64,000 nucleotides of DNA from Chryseobacterium lathyri (GTDB lineage Bacteria > Bacteroidota > Bacteroidia > Flavobacteriales > Weeksellaceae). A program made the translations under genes and the position numbers. Positions 26,913-36,396 of this stretch are shown here, in pieces. Below the pieces are notes generated by a model. The model was not told the DNA's origin, searched no databases, and saw only the letters and a program-made list of their open reading frames with translations. The DNA lies in assembly GCF_030812195.1 (NCBI RefSeq), contig NZ_JAUSSF010000001.1, forward strand, positions 1 to 64,000, in the 5' to 3' direction. Within the stretch, counting starts at the first letter, position 1; each line of letters opens with the position of its first letter.

Positions 26913-28301
26913 ATGAACTACGATATCATTGTCATCGGAAGCGGTCCTGGCGGTTATGTTACAGCGATCAGAGCAGCACAATTGGGTTTCAAAACTGCAA
27001 TTATCGAGAAAGAAAACTTAGGAGGTATCTGCCTGAACTGGGGATGTATTCCTACGAAAGCTTTACTGAAGTCTGCTCAGGTTTTTCATTATATCAACCA
27101 TGCTGAAGACTATGGTCTGAATAAAGTGGAAGCCAGCTTTGAATTTCCAAATGTGATCCAGAGAAGCCGTGGCGTAGCCAGCAAAATGAGCAAAGGAATT
27201 GAATTCCTTATGAAGAAGAACAAGATCGACGTGATTCTTGGTACAGCTAAAGTTCAGAAAGATAAAAAAGTTTCTGTTACAGATAAAGACGGTAAAGTAA
27301 CCGAATATGCAGCAGAGAACATCATTATCGCAACAGGAGCACGTTCAAGAGAACTTCCAAACCTTCCTCAGGATGGTAAAAAAGTAATCGGATACAGACA
27401 GGCATTATCTCTTCCTGAGCAGCCGAAATCTATGATCGTTGTAGGTTCTGGTGCTATTGGAGTAGAATTTGCCGATTTCTATAATACAATGGGAACTAAG
27501 GTGACGGTTGTAGAATTTATGCCGAACATCGTTCCTGTAGAAGATGAGGAAATTTCCAAGCATTTGGAAAAATCTCTTAAAAAGACAGGAATTGAGATCA
27601 TGACCAACGCATCGGTTGAAAGCGTTGATACAAGCGGAGAAGGTGTTAAAGCGACTGTAAAAACAGCTAACGGAAACATTACTCTTGAAGCTGATATCTT
27701 ACTTTCTGCTGTAGGTATTGCTGCCAATATCGAAAACATAGGATTGGAAGAAGTAGGTATCCAGACCGATAAAGGAAGAGTTTTAGTGAACGAATGGTAC
27801 GAAACTTCTGTTCCCGGTTACTATGCGATCGGTGATATTATTCCTACTCAGGCTTTGGCACACGTTGCTTCTGCTGAGGGCATCACCTGCGTTGAGAAAA
27901 TCAAGGGGATGCATGTTGAGAAGATCGACTACGGCAATATTCCTGGATGTACATACTGTCACCCTGAAGTAGCATCTGTAGGTCTTACAGAAAAGCAGGC
28001 TAAAGAAAAAGGATACGAGATCAAAGTAGGGAAGTTCCCTCTTTCCGCAAGTGGTAAAGCTACTGCTAACGGAAATACAGACGGTTTCATCAAAGTTATT
28101 TTTGATGCCAAATACGGTGAATGGTTAGGATGCCACATGATCGGGGAAGGAGTTACAGATATGGTTGCAGAAGCAGTAGTTGCCAGAAAACTGGAAACTA
28201 CGGGTCATGAGATCATTAAATCTATTCACCCGCATCCAACGGTTTCTGAGGCGATTATGGAAGCAGCAGCAGCAGCTTACGGTGAAGTAATCCACATCTA
28301 A
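26913..28301 (+). CDS. lpd: Dihydrolipoyl dehydrogenase
   Basis: A 462-residue flavoprotein disulfide reductase. FAD motif GSGPGG (9-14), redox-active C40 and C45 in GGICLNWGCIPTK, NAD motif GSGAIGVEF, and the C-terminal catalytic pair in IHPHPTVSEA. It reoxidises the lipoyl groups of E2 in 2-oxoacid dehydrogenase complexes and could serve the fused E1 at 11232 and others. A weak promoter element TAAATTCG is at 26886-26893. It is followed 40 nt later by a PH-domain gene, probably co-transcribed. Confidence 0.96.
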   Translation: MNYDIIVIGSGPGGYVTAIRAAQLGFKTAIIEKENLGGICLNWGCIPTKALLKSAQVFHYINHAEDYGLNKVEASFEFPNVIQRSRGVASKMSKGIEFLMKKNKIDVILGTAKVQKDKKVSVTDKDGKVTEYAAENIIIATGARSRELPNLPQDGKKVIGYRQALSLPEQPKSMIVVGSGAIGVEFADFYNTMGTKVTVVEFMPNIVPVEDEEISKHLEKSLKKTGIEIMTNASVESVDTSGEGVKATVKTANGNITLEADILLSAVGIAANIENIGLEEVGIQTDKGRVLVNEWYETSVPGYYAIGDIIPTQALAHVASAEGITCVEKIKGMHVEKIDYGNIPGCTYCHPEVASVGLTEKQAKEKGYEIKVGKFPLSASGKATANGNTDGFIKVIFDAKYGEWLGCHMIGEGVTDMVAEAVVARKLETTGHEIIKSIHPHPTVSEAIMEAAAAAYGEVIHI

Positions 28302-28341
28302 ATCCTAAATCAATTTAATTAACTAATAACGCTATTCAAAG

Positions 28342-28956
28342 ATGTTTAAAAAACTTGCTGCAGAAGCATTAGGCCTTGGCGATATTGGAAAGATCATTCC
28401 TTCTCAGGATTATGACAAAGTAGATTCCGATGATTATATTTTGTCCGAAGATAATGAGAAAATTTTCTTCCTAATCAAATCTAAAAGAGATGAATATTGC
28501 TTTACAAACAGAGCATTAATTCATATTGACGGAGCAAGTGCTCTGGATAAAAAAAGGATTTTAAAAAGATACGAATACTATCAGTTCCCTTTTTCCAACA
28601 TAGCATTGCAGACTGCAGGAACCATTGACCTTGACGTGGAAATCTCATTCCATATCGGAAATGTTCCATTGATGATCAGTGTGAGTAAAGGCCAGATAGA
28701 TCAGTTAAAAGACCTTTATAAAGCTCTTTTGGCAATCCAGCAGGAAGTGCACCACAATCAGTCGCTTTTAGGCTTCTCTGTAGACAGTCTTCAGAAAGCG
28801 ATTACCACAGTGGCTGCAGGAAAACAGGAGAACGTATCCAAAAGCCAGGAACTGCAGAATGTTAATGAATATGTTTTCAACTGGTCAAAAAACAGTTTTG
28901 AAAGATACAACCAGAAAGACTTTTCAGCGATTTTTGAAAAGTATATTAATAACTAA
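28342..28956 (+). CDS. Bacterial PH-domain protein (YvbH-like)
   Basis: A 204-residue soluble protein. Residues about 15-130 match the bacterial pleckstrin-homology domain: FFLIKSKRDEYCFTNRALIHIDG and KRYEYYQFPFSNIAL (both in part), then the ISVSKGQIDQLKDLY helix. The C-terminal 60 residues are helical. Homologs such as Bacillus YvbH are uncharacterised. It lies immediately downstream of lpd and ends before a terminator. Confidence 0.8.
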   Translation: MFKKLAAEALGLGDIGKIIPSQDYDKVDSDDYILSEDNEKIFFLIKSKRDEYCFTNRALIHIDGASALDKKRILKRYEYYQFPFSNIALQTAGTIDLDVEISFHIGNVPLMISVSKGQIDQLKDLYKALLAIQQEVHHNQSLLGFSVDSLQKAITTVAAGKQENVSKSQELQNVNEYVFNWSKNSFERYNQKDFSAIFEKYINN

Positions 28957-28976
28957 AATATTAATAACTATATTTA

Positions 28977-29004
28977 AAGCTCAGATTTGTTCTGGGCTTT
29001 TTTT
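28977..29004 (+). terminator. Terminator after the PH-domain gene
   Basis: A 9-bp stem with one G-T pair (28977-28985 with 28991-28999) followed by a T run to 29004. Confidence 0.8.
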
Positions 29005-29012
29005 ACGCAATT

Positions 29013-29597
29013 ATGAAAAAGATAAATTTATTACTTCTTTTGCTTTGTTCTAATTTTTTATTTTCTCAGAAAGAAACATATTTTCCTGCAAAGTATGTTC
29101 TGAAAAATTCTAAAGACACCTTAAAAACAAAAATTCTGAATATTGGATTGTATGATAATGAAGAGTTTTCTCCGGCAACTTACATCAGGTATATCACAGT
29201 TTTGGATCCTTCAGGGAAAAAGCTGAAGGTGAATGAAAATGATATTAAATACCTGGAAATAAAGGATCTTAAAAAAGTTAAAAGAACATTTGTTAACTCA
29301 AAGTCCGTTCTTTCTAAAGATTCCGGGTTGCTTCAGGTGATGTATAGCGGAAATAAAACGCAATGGTACAGAAAGAGCTTCTACAACGGCCCGATCTATA
29401 CCTACGAAACAAAAAATACGGATTATCTGATCATGCGGAAGAATAAAAGTATTAATGAAATATATTTTAGAGCACCGGGAGCAAAGGCGCAATTGAAGGA
29501 AATATTTGGAGCGTACCCTGATCTTTTACTATTGATAGACGGGATGGTTGAGGATAAAGATTTAATAAAAATCCTTGAACGGTACGATAAAAAGTAA
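29013..29597 (+). CDS. Exported hypothetical protein
   Basis: A 194-residue protein with a signal peptide (MKKINLLLLLLCSNFLFSQ, cleavage near FS-QKE). The mature part is lysine-rich with alternating strands. It resembles a group of short exported Chryseobacterium proteins without a named domain. It starts only 8 nt after the preceding terminator T run, so its promoter probably overlaps that terminator region. No functional residues can be pointed to. Confidence 0.7.
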   Translation: MKKINLLLLLLCSNFLFSQKETYFPAKYVLKNSKDTLKTKILNIGLYDNEEFSPATYIRYITVLDPSGKKLKVNENDIKYLEIKDLKKVKRTFVNSKSVLSKDSGLLQVMYSGNKTQWYRKSFYNGPIYTYETKNTDYLIMRKNKSINEIYFRAPGAKAQLKEIFGAYPDLLLLIDGMVEDKDLIKILERYDKK

Positions 29598-29621
29598 TAT
29601 AGAGACTTTTATAAATAAATT

Positions 29622-29649
29622 AAACCATGGATGATGTCTGTGGTTTTTT
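29622..29649 (+). terminator. Probable weak terminator
   Basis: AAACCA (29622-29627) pairs with TGGTTT (29641-29646) and is followed by further T, shortly after the gene ending at 29597. Confidence 0.5.
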
Positions 29650-29673
29650 GTAAATTCAGGGAAAAATTTAAGA

Positions 29674-31614
29674 ATGAAAAACAAATATATTATTCTTGCT
29701 TTTCTGTTCACAGGGCTCCTGTATGCACAGACGAAAAACGATTTTGTAAGCCCCAATGAGAATCTTATTTCCGAAAATATCCTGCCTATTCCTAAAAACC
29801 TGAATCAGGCTATTAAAAAGTATTCTGAAAGCAGAAATGCAGGTATTGCAAGCATTCATCCTAATGGAAAAGAGATTATTGCTGTGACCCGTTTTGCATC
29901 TACCAATCAGCTTCATAAGATTTCTGTCCCAATGGGAGCAAGAAAACAGATTACATTCTTTGACGAACCTGTCGGAACAGCATCCTACGAGCCTGTAAAA
30001 GGAGACTACCTGATTTACACGAAAGATACGGGGGGAAATGAATTCGGGCAGCTTTTTAAGCTTGATCTGAAAACCTTGGAATCCAAACTTCTTACAGACG
30101 GCGGAAGATCCCAGAATGGCGGAGTAACCTGGAAAAAAGACGGTTCAGGATTTTATTTTTCATCCACTAAAAGAAACGGCGGCGACAGGGATATTTATTA
30201 TATGAATCCTTTAAAACCTGAAGATACACAGCTGGTGCTGGAAGTAAAAGGCGGTGGCTGGGGAATCTCTGATCTTTCCGGGGACGGCAGAAAACTTCTG
30301 ATTGCAGAATATGTTTCTGCTAATGATTCTTATCTCTATATATATGATCTGGAAACCAAAAAACTGGAACCTATTACCGACAGAAAGGAAAAAGGAGTGG
30401 TGCAGGATAATGCTTCTTTCAGTAAAAATCCTGACGAAATTTTCTATATCACAGACCGGGATAATGAATTCAGCAGATTGGCTCTCTTAAATTTAAAAAC
30501 AAAAAAAAGCGAATATCTTACCTCTTCCATTTCCTGGGATGTAGAAAATTATAATCTTTCTGAAGATCAGTCTAAGCTGGCATTTGTAACAAACGAAAGC
30601 GGAATCAACAAGCTGTATATCCTTGATACAGCAACCAAAAAATATGTACCTGTAAGTCAGATTCCCACCGGTCTAATTGGTGGTGTGAAATTCTCCAACG
30701 ACGGAAAATCCCTTTATTTTTCAAGATCCGCGGCCGATTCCGGAGCAGATGTTTATAGAATGGATATGGCCAGCCAGAACATAGAAAGATGGACGGAAAG
30801 TGAGCAGGGCGAAATGCAGCCTTCTGATATGTCTGTTCCAAAGCTTATAGAATGGAAAAGCTTTGACCAGATGAAGATCTCAGGCTTTTATTATCCTGCG
30901 GCTTCTAAATTTACAGGAAAAAGACCGGTGATTATTAATATACATGGCGGTCCGGAAGGCCAGTCTATGGCTTCCTCTATAGGATCTTCAAACTATTTTA
31001 CCAATGAAATGGGAGTTGCCATGATTTATCCTAATGTAAGAGGTTCATCCGGATTTGGGAAAACATTTATTGCTGCCGATAACTGGTATTTAAGAATGAA
31101 TTCCGTGAAAGATATTGGAGCTTTACTGGATTGGATTGCCAAGCAGCCTGAGCTGGATAAGGACAGAATTATGATCATGGGCGGAAGTTACGGAGGTTTT
31201 ATGACCTTAGCCACAGCTTATGAGTATGCCGATAAGATCAGATGTTCCGTAGATATTGTGGGAATATCAGATTTTAATACTTTCCTTAAAAACACGGAAG
31301 AATACAGAAGAGACCTGAGAAGGGTGGAATATGGCGACGAAAGAATTCCTAAAATGGCTGAATTTTTCACGAAAATTGCCCCTCTGAATAACATTGACAG
31401 GATCAAAAAGCCAATGTTTATCATCCAGGGAACCAATGATCCAAGGGTTCCTGTCACTGAAGCTGTTCAGATGAGGGATAAATTGAAAGCACAGGGAAAA
31501 ACAGTATGGTATCTGGAGGCTAAAAACGAAGGCCACGGATTTAGAAAGAAAGAAAATATAGATTTTCAGCGTCTTGCGGTGATCCGCTTTATGCAGGAAT
31601 ATCTGCTTAAATAA
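29674..31614 (+). CDS. Exported S9 family prolyl oligopeptidase-like peptidase
   Basis: A 646-residue protein with a signal peptide (cleavage near LLYA-QTK). Residues about 40-400 form the beta-propeller domain and about 410-646 the alpha/beta hydrolase domain. The catalytic triad is S505 in GGSYGGF, D589 in GTNDPRVP, and H621 in EGHGF. The family cleaves short peptides, often after proline or in dipeptidyl mode. It is likely periplasmic and involved in peptide use. Length and motifs are complete. Confidence 0.92.
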   Translation: MKNKYIILAFLFTGLLYAQTKNDFVSPNENLISENILPIPKNLNQAIKKYSESRNAGIASIHPNGKEIIAVTRFASTNQLHKISVPMGARKQITFFDEPVGTASYEPVKGDYLIYTKDTGGNEFGQLFKLDLKTLESKLLTDGGRSQNGGVTWKKDGSGFYFSSTKRNGGDRDIYYMNPLKPEDTQLVLEVKGGGWGISDLSGDGRKLLIAEYVSANDSYLYIYDLETKKLEPITDRKEKGVVQDNASFSKNPDEIFYITDRDNEFSRLALLNLKTKKSEYLTSSISWDVENYNLSEDQSKLAFVTNESGINKLYILDTATKKYVPVSQIPTGLIGGVKFSNDGKSLYFSRSAADSGADVYRMDMASQNIERWTESEQGEMQPSDMSVPKLIEWKSFDQMKISGFYYPAASKFTGKRPVIINIHGGPEGQSMASSIGSSNYFTNEMGVAMIYPNVRGSSGFGKTFIAADNWYLRMNSVKDIGALLDWIAKQPELDKDRIMIMGGSYGGFMTLATAYEYADKIRCSVDIVGISDFNTFLKNTEEYRRDLRRVEYGDERIPKMAEFFTKIAPLNNIDRIKKPMFIIQGTNDPRVPVTEAVQMRDKLKAQGKTVWYLEAKNEGHGFRKKENIDFQRLAVIRFMQEYLLK

Positions 31615-31745
31615 TATCTTTTATGACAGACGTCCAAAATAATTTTTAACCGACTTTAATGGAATCAGACTGTTAAAATACTTCTAAATGCAATATTTAT
31701 AAAATTTAACCCTATTTTCTCGTCCTCTTTTCTTAATTTTATTCT

Positions 31746-32546
31746 ATGAATTTTGAGAGAACAGGGTTGGTTTTGTCAGGAGGTGGTACCAAAGGGATCG
31801 CCCATGCAGGAGTTTTAAAATTCTTGGAAGAAAAAAAAATAGATATTGATGTGCTGTCATGCTGCAGCGCTGGATCTATCGTGGGATGTTTGCATGCGGC
31901 GGGAAAAACACCGGACGAGATCCTGGAATTCTTCAATTCTGTATATTTCTTCAACTGGAAACATTTTACTTTCAACCAGCCGGGGTTGGTTTCTTCCGTG
32001 ATTTTCAGAAATTATCTTAAGCCTATTTTTCATGATATGAAATTGGGAGATCTGAAAAAGGAAGTGAAAATTGTAGCCACAGAGCTGGTTTCGGGAACCC
32101 AGAAAATATTTGATGAAAACTTTGAAGTGGTGGATGCTATTATTGCATCATGTTCCATTCCGGGAGTTACAACGCCATACATCATTGGCGAAGAAATGTA
32201 TTGCGATGGAGGCGTACTGAACAATTTTCCTGCAGATATCATCAGAGAAGAATGTGATAAACTGATCGGCGTTTTCGTATCTCCGCCACATGATATTGAT
32301 ATTAAAGACCTGAAATCCATTAAAGCCATTGTTTCCCGTTCCTACGACCTTCTTTCCTACAGGGTTGAAAAAGGAAAATTCGATTATTGTGACTGGTTTA
32401 TTTCTTCCCAAAAACTTTCCTCTTACGGAACTTTTGAACGTAAAAAAGACCGGCTGGAAGAAATTTTTAACATAGGATATAAAGCTGCTGAAGAAAGCTA
32501 TGAAACCAGCAGTTTCCATACACAGCTGAGACAGTTTGGTTCGTAA
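31746..32546 (+). CDS. Patatin-like phospholipase
   Basis: A 266-residue cytoplasmic patatin-fold hydrolase. The oxyanion loop is GGGTKG (12-17), the nucleophile S41 and the aspartate D154 in CDGG. The usual GxSxG around the serine is here C39-C-S41-A-G, with the first glycine replaced by cysteine, which is uncommon. No signal peptide is present, so it acts from the cytosol or inner membrane face. TAATTTTA ends 4 nt before the ATG, a near-match to the promoter placement seen at 7879. Substrate is unknown. Confidence 0.9.
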   Translation: MNFERTGLVLSGGGTKGIAHAGVLKFLEEKKIDIDVLSCCSAGSIVGCLHAAGKTPDEILEFFNSVYFFNWKHFTFNQPGLVSSVIFRNYLKPIFHDMKLGDLKKEVKIVATELVSGTQKIFDENFEVVDAIIASCSIPGVTTPYIIGEEMYCDGGVLNNFPADIIREECDKLIGVFVSPPHDIDIKDLKSIKAIVSRSYDLLSYRVEKGKFDYCDWFISSQKLSSYGTFERKKDRLEEIFNIGYKAAEESYETSSFHTQLRQFGS

Positions 32547-32677
32547 TAGGCTTATATATACAATAAATTGAAATTATAAAAATCCCACAGATTACACAAA
32601 TTCCACAGTGTACTGTTCCTGAAATAGTATAATCTGTAGGTTAGTAGGACATATAGGTTAAGCTTTATAATACTATT

Positions 32678-33124
32678 TTATTTCTTCACGACAAATCCGT
32701 CCTGGCGTACAATTTCCTGATCATTCTCATCATTCACGGTCAGGGTGTAAGGTGCTTTGGTAGCTGAATCAGTAAGGTAATTTCTCCAAATCTGATAGGT
32801 GTGACCCTTGTTTACAAAATTGAAATAGTAATTTCCTCCGGAACCATCCGGGATAAACTCACCGTCACTGATAATCATACTCGGCTTTGAAGTGAGCCTG
32901 GCATTGGCAGCCCAGGACTGGTAAAGATATTTTCCATTTGGCTGTTTGTCGATCCTGATTTTAAACTTTTTTGTTTTGATGATCACGGTTTTCGGGACTT
33001 GCTGAGAAGAGAGTATCTTGCTAGAAATACTAATAGAATTGGATACTGCTACCGGTTTCTCGATTGCGTAAGCTAAAGAAAACTGAGCTATACAAAAGGC
33101 TCCTAATAAAATTCTTTTGATCAT
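32678..33124 (-). CDS. Exported hypothetical protein
   Basis: A 148-residue protein with a signal peptide (cleavage near SLAYA-IEK). The mature protein is beta-rich and ends in a compact domain (SDGEFIPDGSGGNYYFNF, then HTYQIWRNYL and YTLTVND). I do not recognise the family. It lies 57 nt beyond the ParB-like gene on the same strand, with an imperfect palindrome (ATTGGTTA/TAACCAAT, 33138-33159) between. The downstream region 32580-32660 contains degenerate CACAGATTACAC-type repeats. Confidence 0.65.
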   Translation of the reverse strand: MIKRILLGAFCIAQFSLAYAIEKPVAVSNSISISSKILSSQQVPKTVIIKTKKFKIRIDKQPNGKYLYQSWAANARLTSKPSMIISDGEFIPDGSGGNYYFNFVNKGHTYQIWRNYLTDSATKAPYTLTVNDENDQEIVRQDGFVVKK

Positions 33125-33181
33125 TACAATTTGGGTTATTGGTTAGATTAATAACCAATCAAATATGAAGCCATTGGATAT

Positions 33182-34222
33182 TTATCGTAAGATGGTTTCT
33201 TTGATCCATGCATTCAGTTCCATGGTGTTTTTAAGCGTTGTCAGGAACCATATATTGGTCTTATGTCTTTCCGAATATTGGGGTGAGTATACATTTAAAC
33301 CCTTTTTAAAACTAAAAAAGCTAAGGTGAATGTTTTCCTTTAAGAACTCGAGCCGTCTGTCCAGCCATTTTCTTTCATCTATAGAACCGCGCTGATAATG
33401 CCTGATCAAAATTTCAATGATGGCGACATCAATTCTTTCTGATTCTTTCAGCATTTTATCCAAAGCATTGGTCAGTATTTTATCATTGATAAAATTAATA
33501 TTGGGTAAATTTTCATCGTTGTTCTGAAAAAGATGTTCAAATTCAATATCCTGAAGCAGGCGATGTGCCCCATGCATGATTTCTGATGCAGGACTGTAAT
33601 CGTTATTATCCTTTACAATAAAAACTGCTGGAATATCCATTTTAAGACGGGTATACGCTTCTATTTTGTGGTGCCCGTCCAGAACAAAGGCACAGCTCAT
33701 CATCGGATCCAAATGGTAGAGACTGTAAAATATAATAGGCTTTGGGCGGCCTCCTTTTCTGATAAGATCTATGTAATATTCTATTCTTTTTGGATCTATA
33801 CTTTTACTTTCCAGAGTATACAGATAATTAAAATCCTGGAAAGGATAGAACCAGCCGGAAAACCTCTTTCGGACGGGAACATTTTCGTCAACAGGTAAAG
33901 GCCTTGCCATATAAAAATTAGAATTGTCAAACGGAATTTTACCCAGATTGACCTGGTAACTGCCATTCTCAAAAAGAGTAAGAAAATCCTTAATTCCAGC
34001 CATAATCTCGTCTTCGGTTCCATCCATAAGGGCATGGTTAAGGCTGTCGGTCAATGTTATTTTCTCTTTCTCAGAGAGCTCAGATACCGCATAATATTCA
34101 CCCACACTCCCTCTGGAATCCGGCCAGTTAACGGCCACAGGACGCCTGATGATTAAGCAGCTGGCAAAACCATCGTACAGAACTTTGATAACGTTCTGTC
34201 CGTGAGTGTTGTGAATTTCCAT
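33182..34222 (-). CDS. ParB/Srx-like domain protein
   Basis: A 346-residue cytoplasmic protein. The only recognisable signature is FVLDGHHKIEAYTRL (DGHHK at residues 182-186), the conserved core of ParB N-terminal/sulfiredoxin-like domains. The rest is helical and unassigned. A longer frame begins at 34294 but would overlap the upstream ABC gene; starting at 34222 leaves 7 nt between the two and is preferred. There is no partner ParA, so chromosome partitioning is unlikely. Tight linkage to an ABC ATPase gene suggests co-transcription; function is unknown. Confidence 0.7.
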   Translation of the reverse strand: MEIHNTHGQNVIKVLYDGFASCLIIRRPVAVNWPDSRGSVGEYYAVSELSEKEKITLTDSLNHALMDGTEDEIMAGIKDFLTLFENGSYQVNLGKIPFDNSNFYMARPLPVDENVPVRKRFSGWFYPFQDFNYLYTLESKSIDPKRIEYYIDLIRKGGRPKPIIFYSLYHLDPMMSCAFVLDGHHKIEAYTRLKMDIPAVFIVKDNNDYSPASEIMHGAHRLLQDIEFEHLFQNNDENLPNINFINDKILTNALDKMLKESERIDVAIIEILIRHYQRGSIDERKWLDRRLEFLKENIHLSFFSFKKGLNVYSPQYSERHKTNIWFLTTLKNTMELNAWIKETILR

Positions 34223-34229
34223 GAATAAA

Positions 34230-34931
34230 TTAAGAAACAGCCGTATAGCTTGCAAAGGCTTCTTCCAGGCTGTCGAACCTGCCTTTAAATTCATCGATAG
34301 GGCAGTCCTGAAGGATATTTCCTTTATGGATTAGAATGACACGTGAGCAAAGCGCTTCCACTTCCTGCATAATATGGGTAGACAGAAGTACTGTTTTCTG
34401 TTGCCCAATCTCTTTTACTACATTTCTTATCTCGATGATCTGGTTAGGATCCAATCCATTGGTAGGCTCGTCCAGGATCAACAGGTCCGGTTGATGAATG
34501 ATGGCCTGGGCAAGCCCAACCCTCTGTTTGTATCCTTTAGACAGCTGTCCGATCTTTTTTGATTTTTCCGGAGTAATGCCTACAAGTTCAATTACTTCAT
34601 CTACTCTGGCTGAAGAAATTTTATGAATATTGGAGACAAACTGAAGGTATTCTCTGACATACATTTCCAGATATAGCGGATTATTTTCGGGAAGAAAACC
34701 TATTTTTTTCTTGCTTTCTATCTCGTTTTCGGAAATATTCATTCCATTAAAGATAATTTCGCCCTGATCAATTTTTAATGCTCCGACAATAGATTTCATC
34801 AGGGTGGATTTTCCGGCTCCGTTCGGACCCAGGAGACCAATGATCTCATTTTTATCAATAGAAATATTGATGTTGTCTAGTGCGGTCTGTTCCCCAAACT
34901 TTTTGGTTAAATTGATTATCTGAAGCGGCAT
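34230..34931 (-). CDS. ABC transporter ATP-binding protein
   Basis: A 233-residue ABC ATPase. Walker A is GPNGAGKST (35-43), signature LSKGYKQR, Walker B LLILDEPTNGLDP, followed by the switch STHIMQE. It resembles the ATPases of ABC-2 type exporters, including the gliding-associated GldA group, but it is shorter than the GldA proteins I remember and no permease is nearby, so I do not assign that name. It is followed 7 nt later by the ParB-like gene. Confidence 0.88.
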   Translation of the reverse strand: MPLQIINLTKKFGEQTALDNINISIDKNEIIGLLGPNGAGKSTLMKSIVGALKIDQGEIIFNGMNISENEIESKKKIGFLPENNPLYLEMYVREYLQFVSNIHKISSARVDEVIELVGITPEKSKKIGQLSKGYKQRVGLAQAIIHQPDLLILDEPTNGLDPNQIIEIRNVVKEIGQQKTVLLSTHIMQEVEALCSRVILIHKGNILQDCPIDEFKGRFDSLEEAFASYTAVS

Positions 34932-35088
34932 AATAAGTAATGTCTTTCTGCAAAAGTAAAAAATAAAAAATTCATTTCGTTATTTACGATTGAGCAATAT
35001 TAGAAATAATAATATTACCTCTGATTTATTTAAAAATAAAAAACCCATCCGAATGAATGAGTTCAGTAATAGGGAAAAAATAATCCGA

Positions 35089-35655
35089 TTATTTCTTTGA
35101 TTTTTTGTTTTTACTGCCATTGTTTGAAGAAGGTGAGGCAGTAGATGCCTGATTTGCAGACTTTGTACCATTGATCTGGTGCATCGTGGCAGGCTTCTCA
35201 TACATTGCAGACTTTCCGTTCGTTTTTCCAAATACCTTATCTATCTGCTTTCTGGTCAGGAACTGTGATTTTCCAACATACTTGCGGTTTTTATTAATGT
35301 ATTGGATAAACTGTACGGTAGGCTGTCCGTAATTTTTTTCGTAATGAAGTTCAATGATATCATTAGGAAGTTCCAGGATAATATTTTCGTCCGGGGTGGA
35401 TATGAAGCCATCCATGAGCAGTTTATACAGCCCGGATACATCGCTGTCCAGGTTTTGGAAGGAAAAAGACCTTATGGTATTCAGATTACTTGTATTAAGA
35501 TCCTGATAGTTGATGGTAAATTTATCCTCTTTTTTATATAAACCTACGGAATTATCTTTGCCAATTTCCACCAAGCTTTCATTTTTCAGCACTTTGATCT
35601 GCGAAAAAACTGAAATGCCGAACATGCATGTAATGAGTAGAATTATTTTTCTCAT
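35089..35655 (-). CDS. Exported hypothetical protein with basic Ser/Asn tail
   Basis: A 188-residue protein with a signal peptide (cleavage near SVFS-QIK). Residues 20-140 are a mixed alpha/beta domain with no recognised motif. The C-terminal 35 residues are low complexity and strongly basic (ASTASPSSNNGSKNKKSKK), probably disordered. A promoter (TTG, N19, TAATTTTA) is read on the minus strand at 35692-35721. Function is unknown. Confidence 0.7.
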   Translation of the reverse strand: MRKIILLITCMFGISVFSQIKVLKNESLVEIGKDNSVGLYKKEDKFTINYQDLNTSNLNTIRSFSFQNLDSDVSGLYKLLMDGFISTPDENIILELPNDIIELHYEKNYGQPTVQFIQYINKNRKYVGKSQFLTRKQIDKVFGKTNGKSAMYEKPATMHQINGTKSANQASTASPSSNNGSKNKKSKK

Positions 35656-35691
35656 GTGGAAGGAATTTTAATGTTTTATAAATTTGTGTTT

Positions 35692-35721
35692 TAAAATTAC
35701 TAATAAAAAGCTTTTAAACAA
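35692..35721 (-). promoter_or_regulatory. Promoter of the gene at 35089-35655
   Basis: On the minus strand, TTG (35719-35721) and TAATTTTA (35692-35699), spacing 19 nt; seven of eight -7 positions fit TAnnTTTG. Confidence 0.45.
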
Positions 35722-35854
35722 TTTTATTATCTCAAGCAAAAGTAAGATTTTTTTTTAATATCCATGATGGAGGATCTGTTGATATTATGTATAGCATTAT
35801 ATGTGGGGAGGTTTGCAAATCATTTGTTGGGGACGTTTATAAATTTATTTGTAT

Positions 35855-36325
35855 TTAGTGTCCATAGCTGACCACTCTTGAAATTTTCCATCCATCGGGA
35901 GTCTTTTTCCATACGTGAACAAACTTAAATGTACCACAGTTAATCAGGGATCCGTTTTCAAGGCGGCAGAATTGATGAATTCCGGTTTGTACAGCTCCAT
36001 AATCCTTAATGGGATATACTTCCACAGACTCCGGAACCAAAACTCTCCGGGTATAAGAGTAATTTTTAGCTACTCTGCTGAAATTGTCAACCGTTTCCTT
36101 ATAGTCTGCCAGGCCGCCAACGTCATGAAAGAACTCAAGATCTTCAGTAAAGAAGGTCTTCAGTTTATCAATATTGCCGGAATTGGCAGCAGCAAAGAGA
36201 ATACTGTCTTTTTTTATGATAGTATCATAGAGTTCTTTTGAAACGGGGATATAAGCTTTCGATTGGGAAAAAGCAGTTGTAATCATCGAACAGCATAATA
36301 CAATTGAAAATAAAATGTTTTTCAT
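35855..36325 (-). CDS. Exported SnoaL/DUF4440-like (NTF2-fold) protein
   Basis: A 156-residue protein with a signal peptide (cleavage near TAFS-QSK). The mature domain has the NTF2-like cone pattern: IKKDSILFAAANSGNIDKL, FFTEDLEFFHDVGG, and the C-terminal strands FKFVHVWKKTPDGWKISRVVSYGH (in part). DUF4440 members are usually uncharacterised and may bind small ligands. It has an exact -7 promoter element upstream (36389-36396). Confidence 0.85.
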   Translation of the reverse strand: MKNILFSIVLCCSMITTAFSQSKAYIPVSKELYDTIIKKDSILFAAANSGNIDKLKTFFTEDLEFFHDVGGLADYKETVDNFSRVAKNYSYTRRVLVPESVEVYPIKDYGAVQTGIHQFCRLENGSLINCGTFKFVHVWKKTPDGWKISRVVSYGH

Positions 36326-36388
36326 ATTTAAGGGTTGATCTATTAAACAATTTCAAAGAAGCGTGTTATACTTGCTCTTCTGTTTACT

Positions 36389-36396
36389 CAAAGATA
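36389..36396 (-). promoter_or_regulatory. -7 element (TATCTTTG) of the DUF4440 gene
   Basis: An exact TAnnTTTG match on the minus strand, 63 nt upstream of the start codon at 36325. The -33 element is weak. Confidence 0.5.

Noticed and set aside
34223..34294. N-terminal extension of the ParB-like protein
   Set aside because: It overlaps the ABC ATPase gene; the start at 34222 gives a normal 7-nt gap.
34230..34931. Naming the ABC ATPase gldA
   Set aside because: Similar in motifs, but it appears shorter than GldA as I remember it and no gld genes are near, so the symbol is not justified.
34980..35090. Possible terminator downstream of the gene at 35089
   Set aside because: Only poorly matched AT-rich arms; no stable stem with a T run was found.
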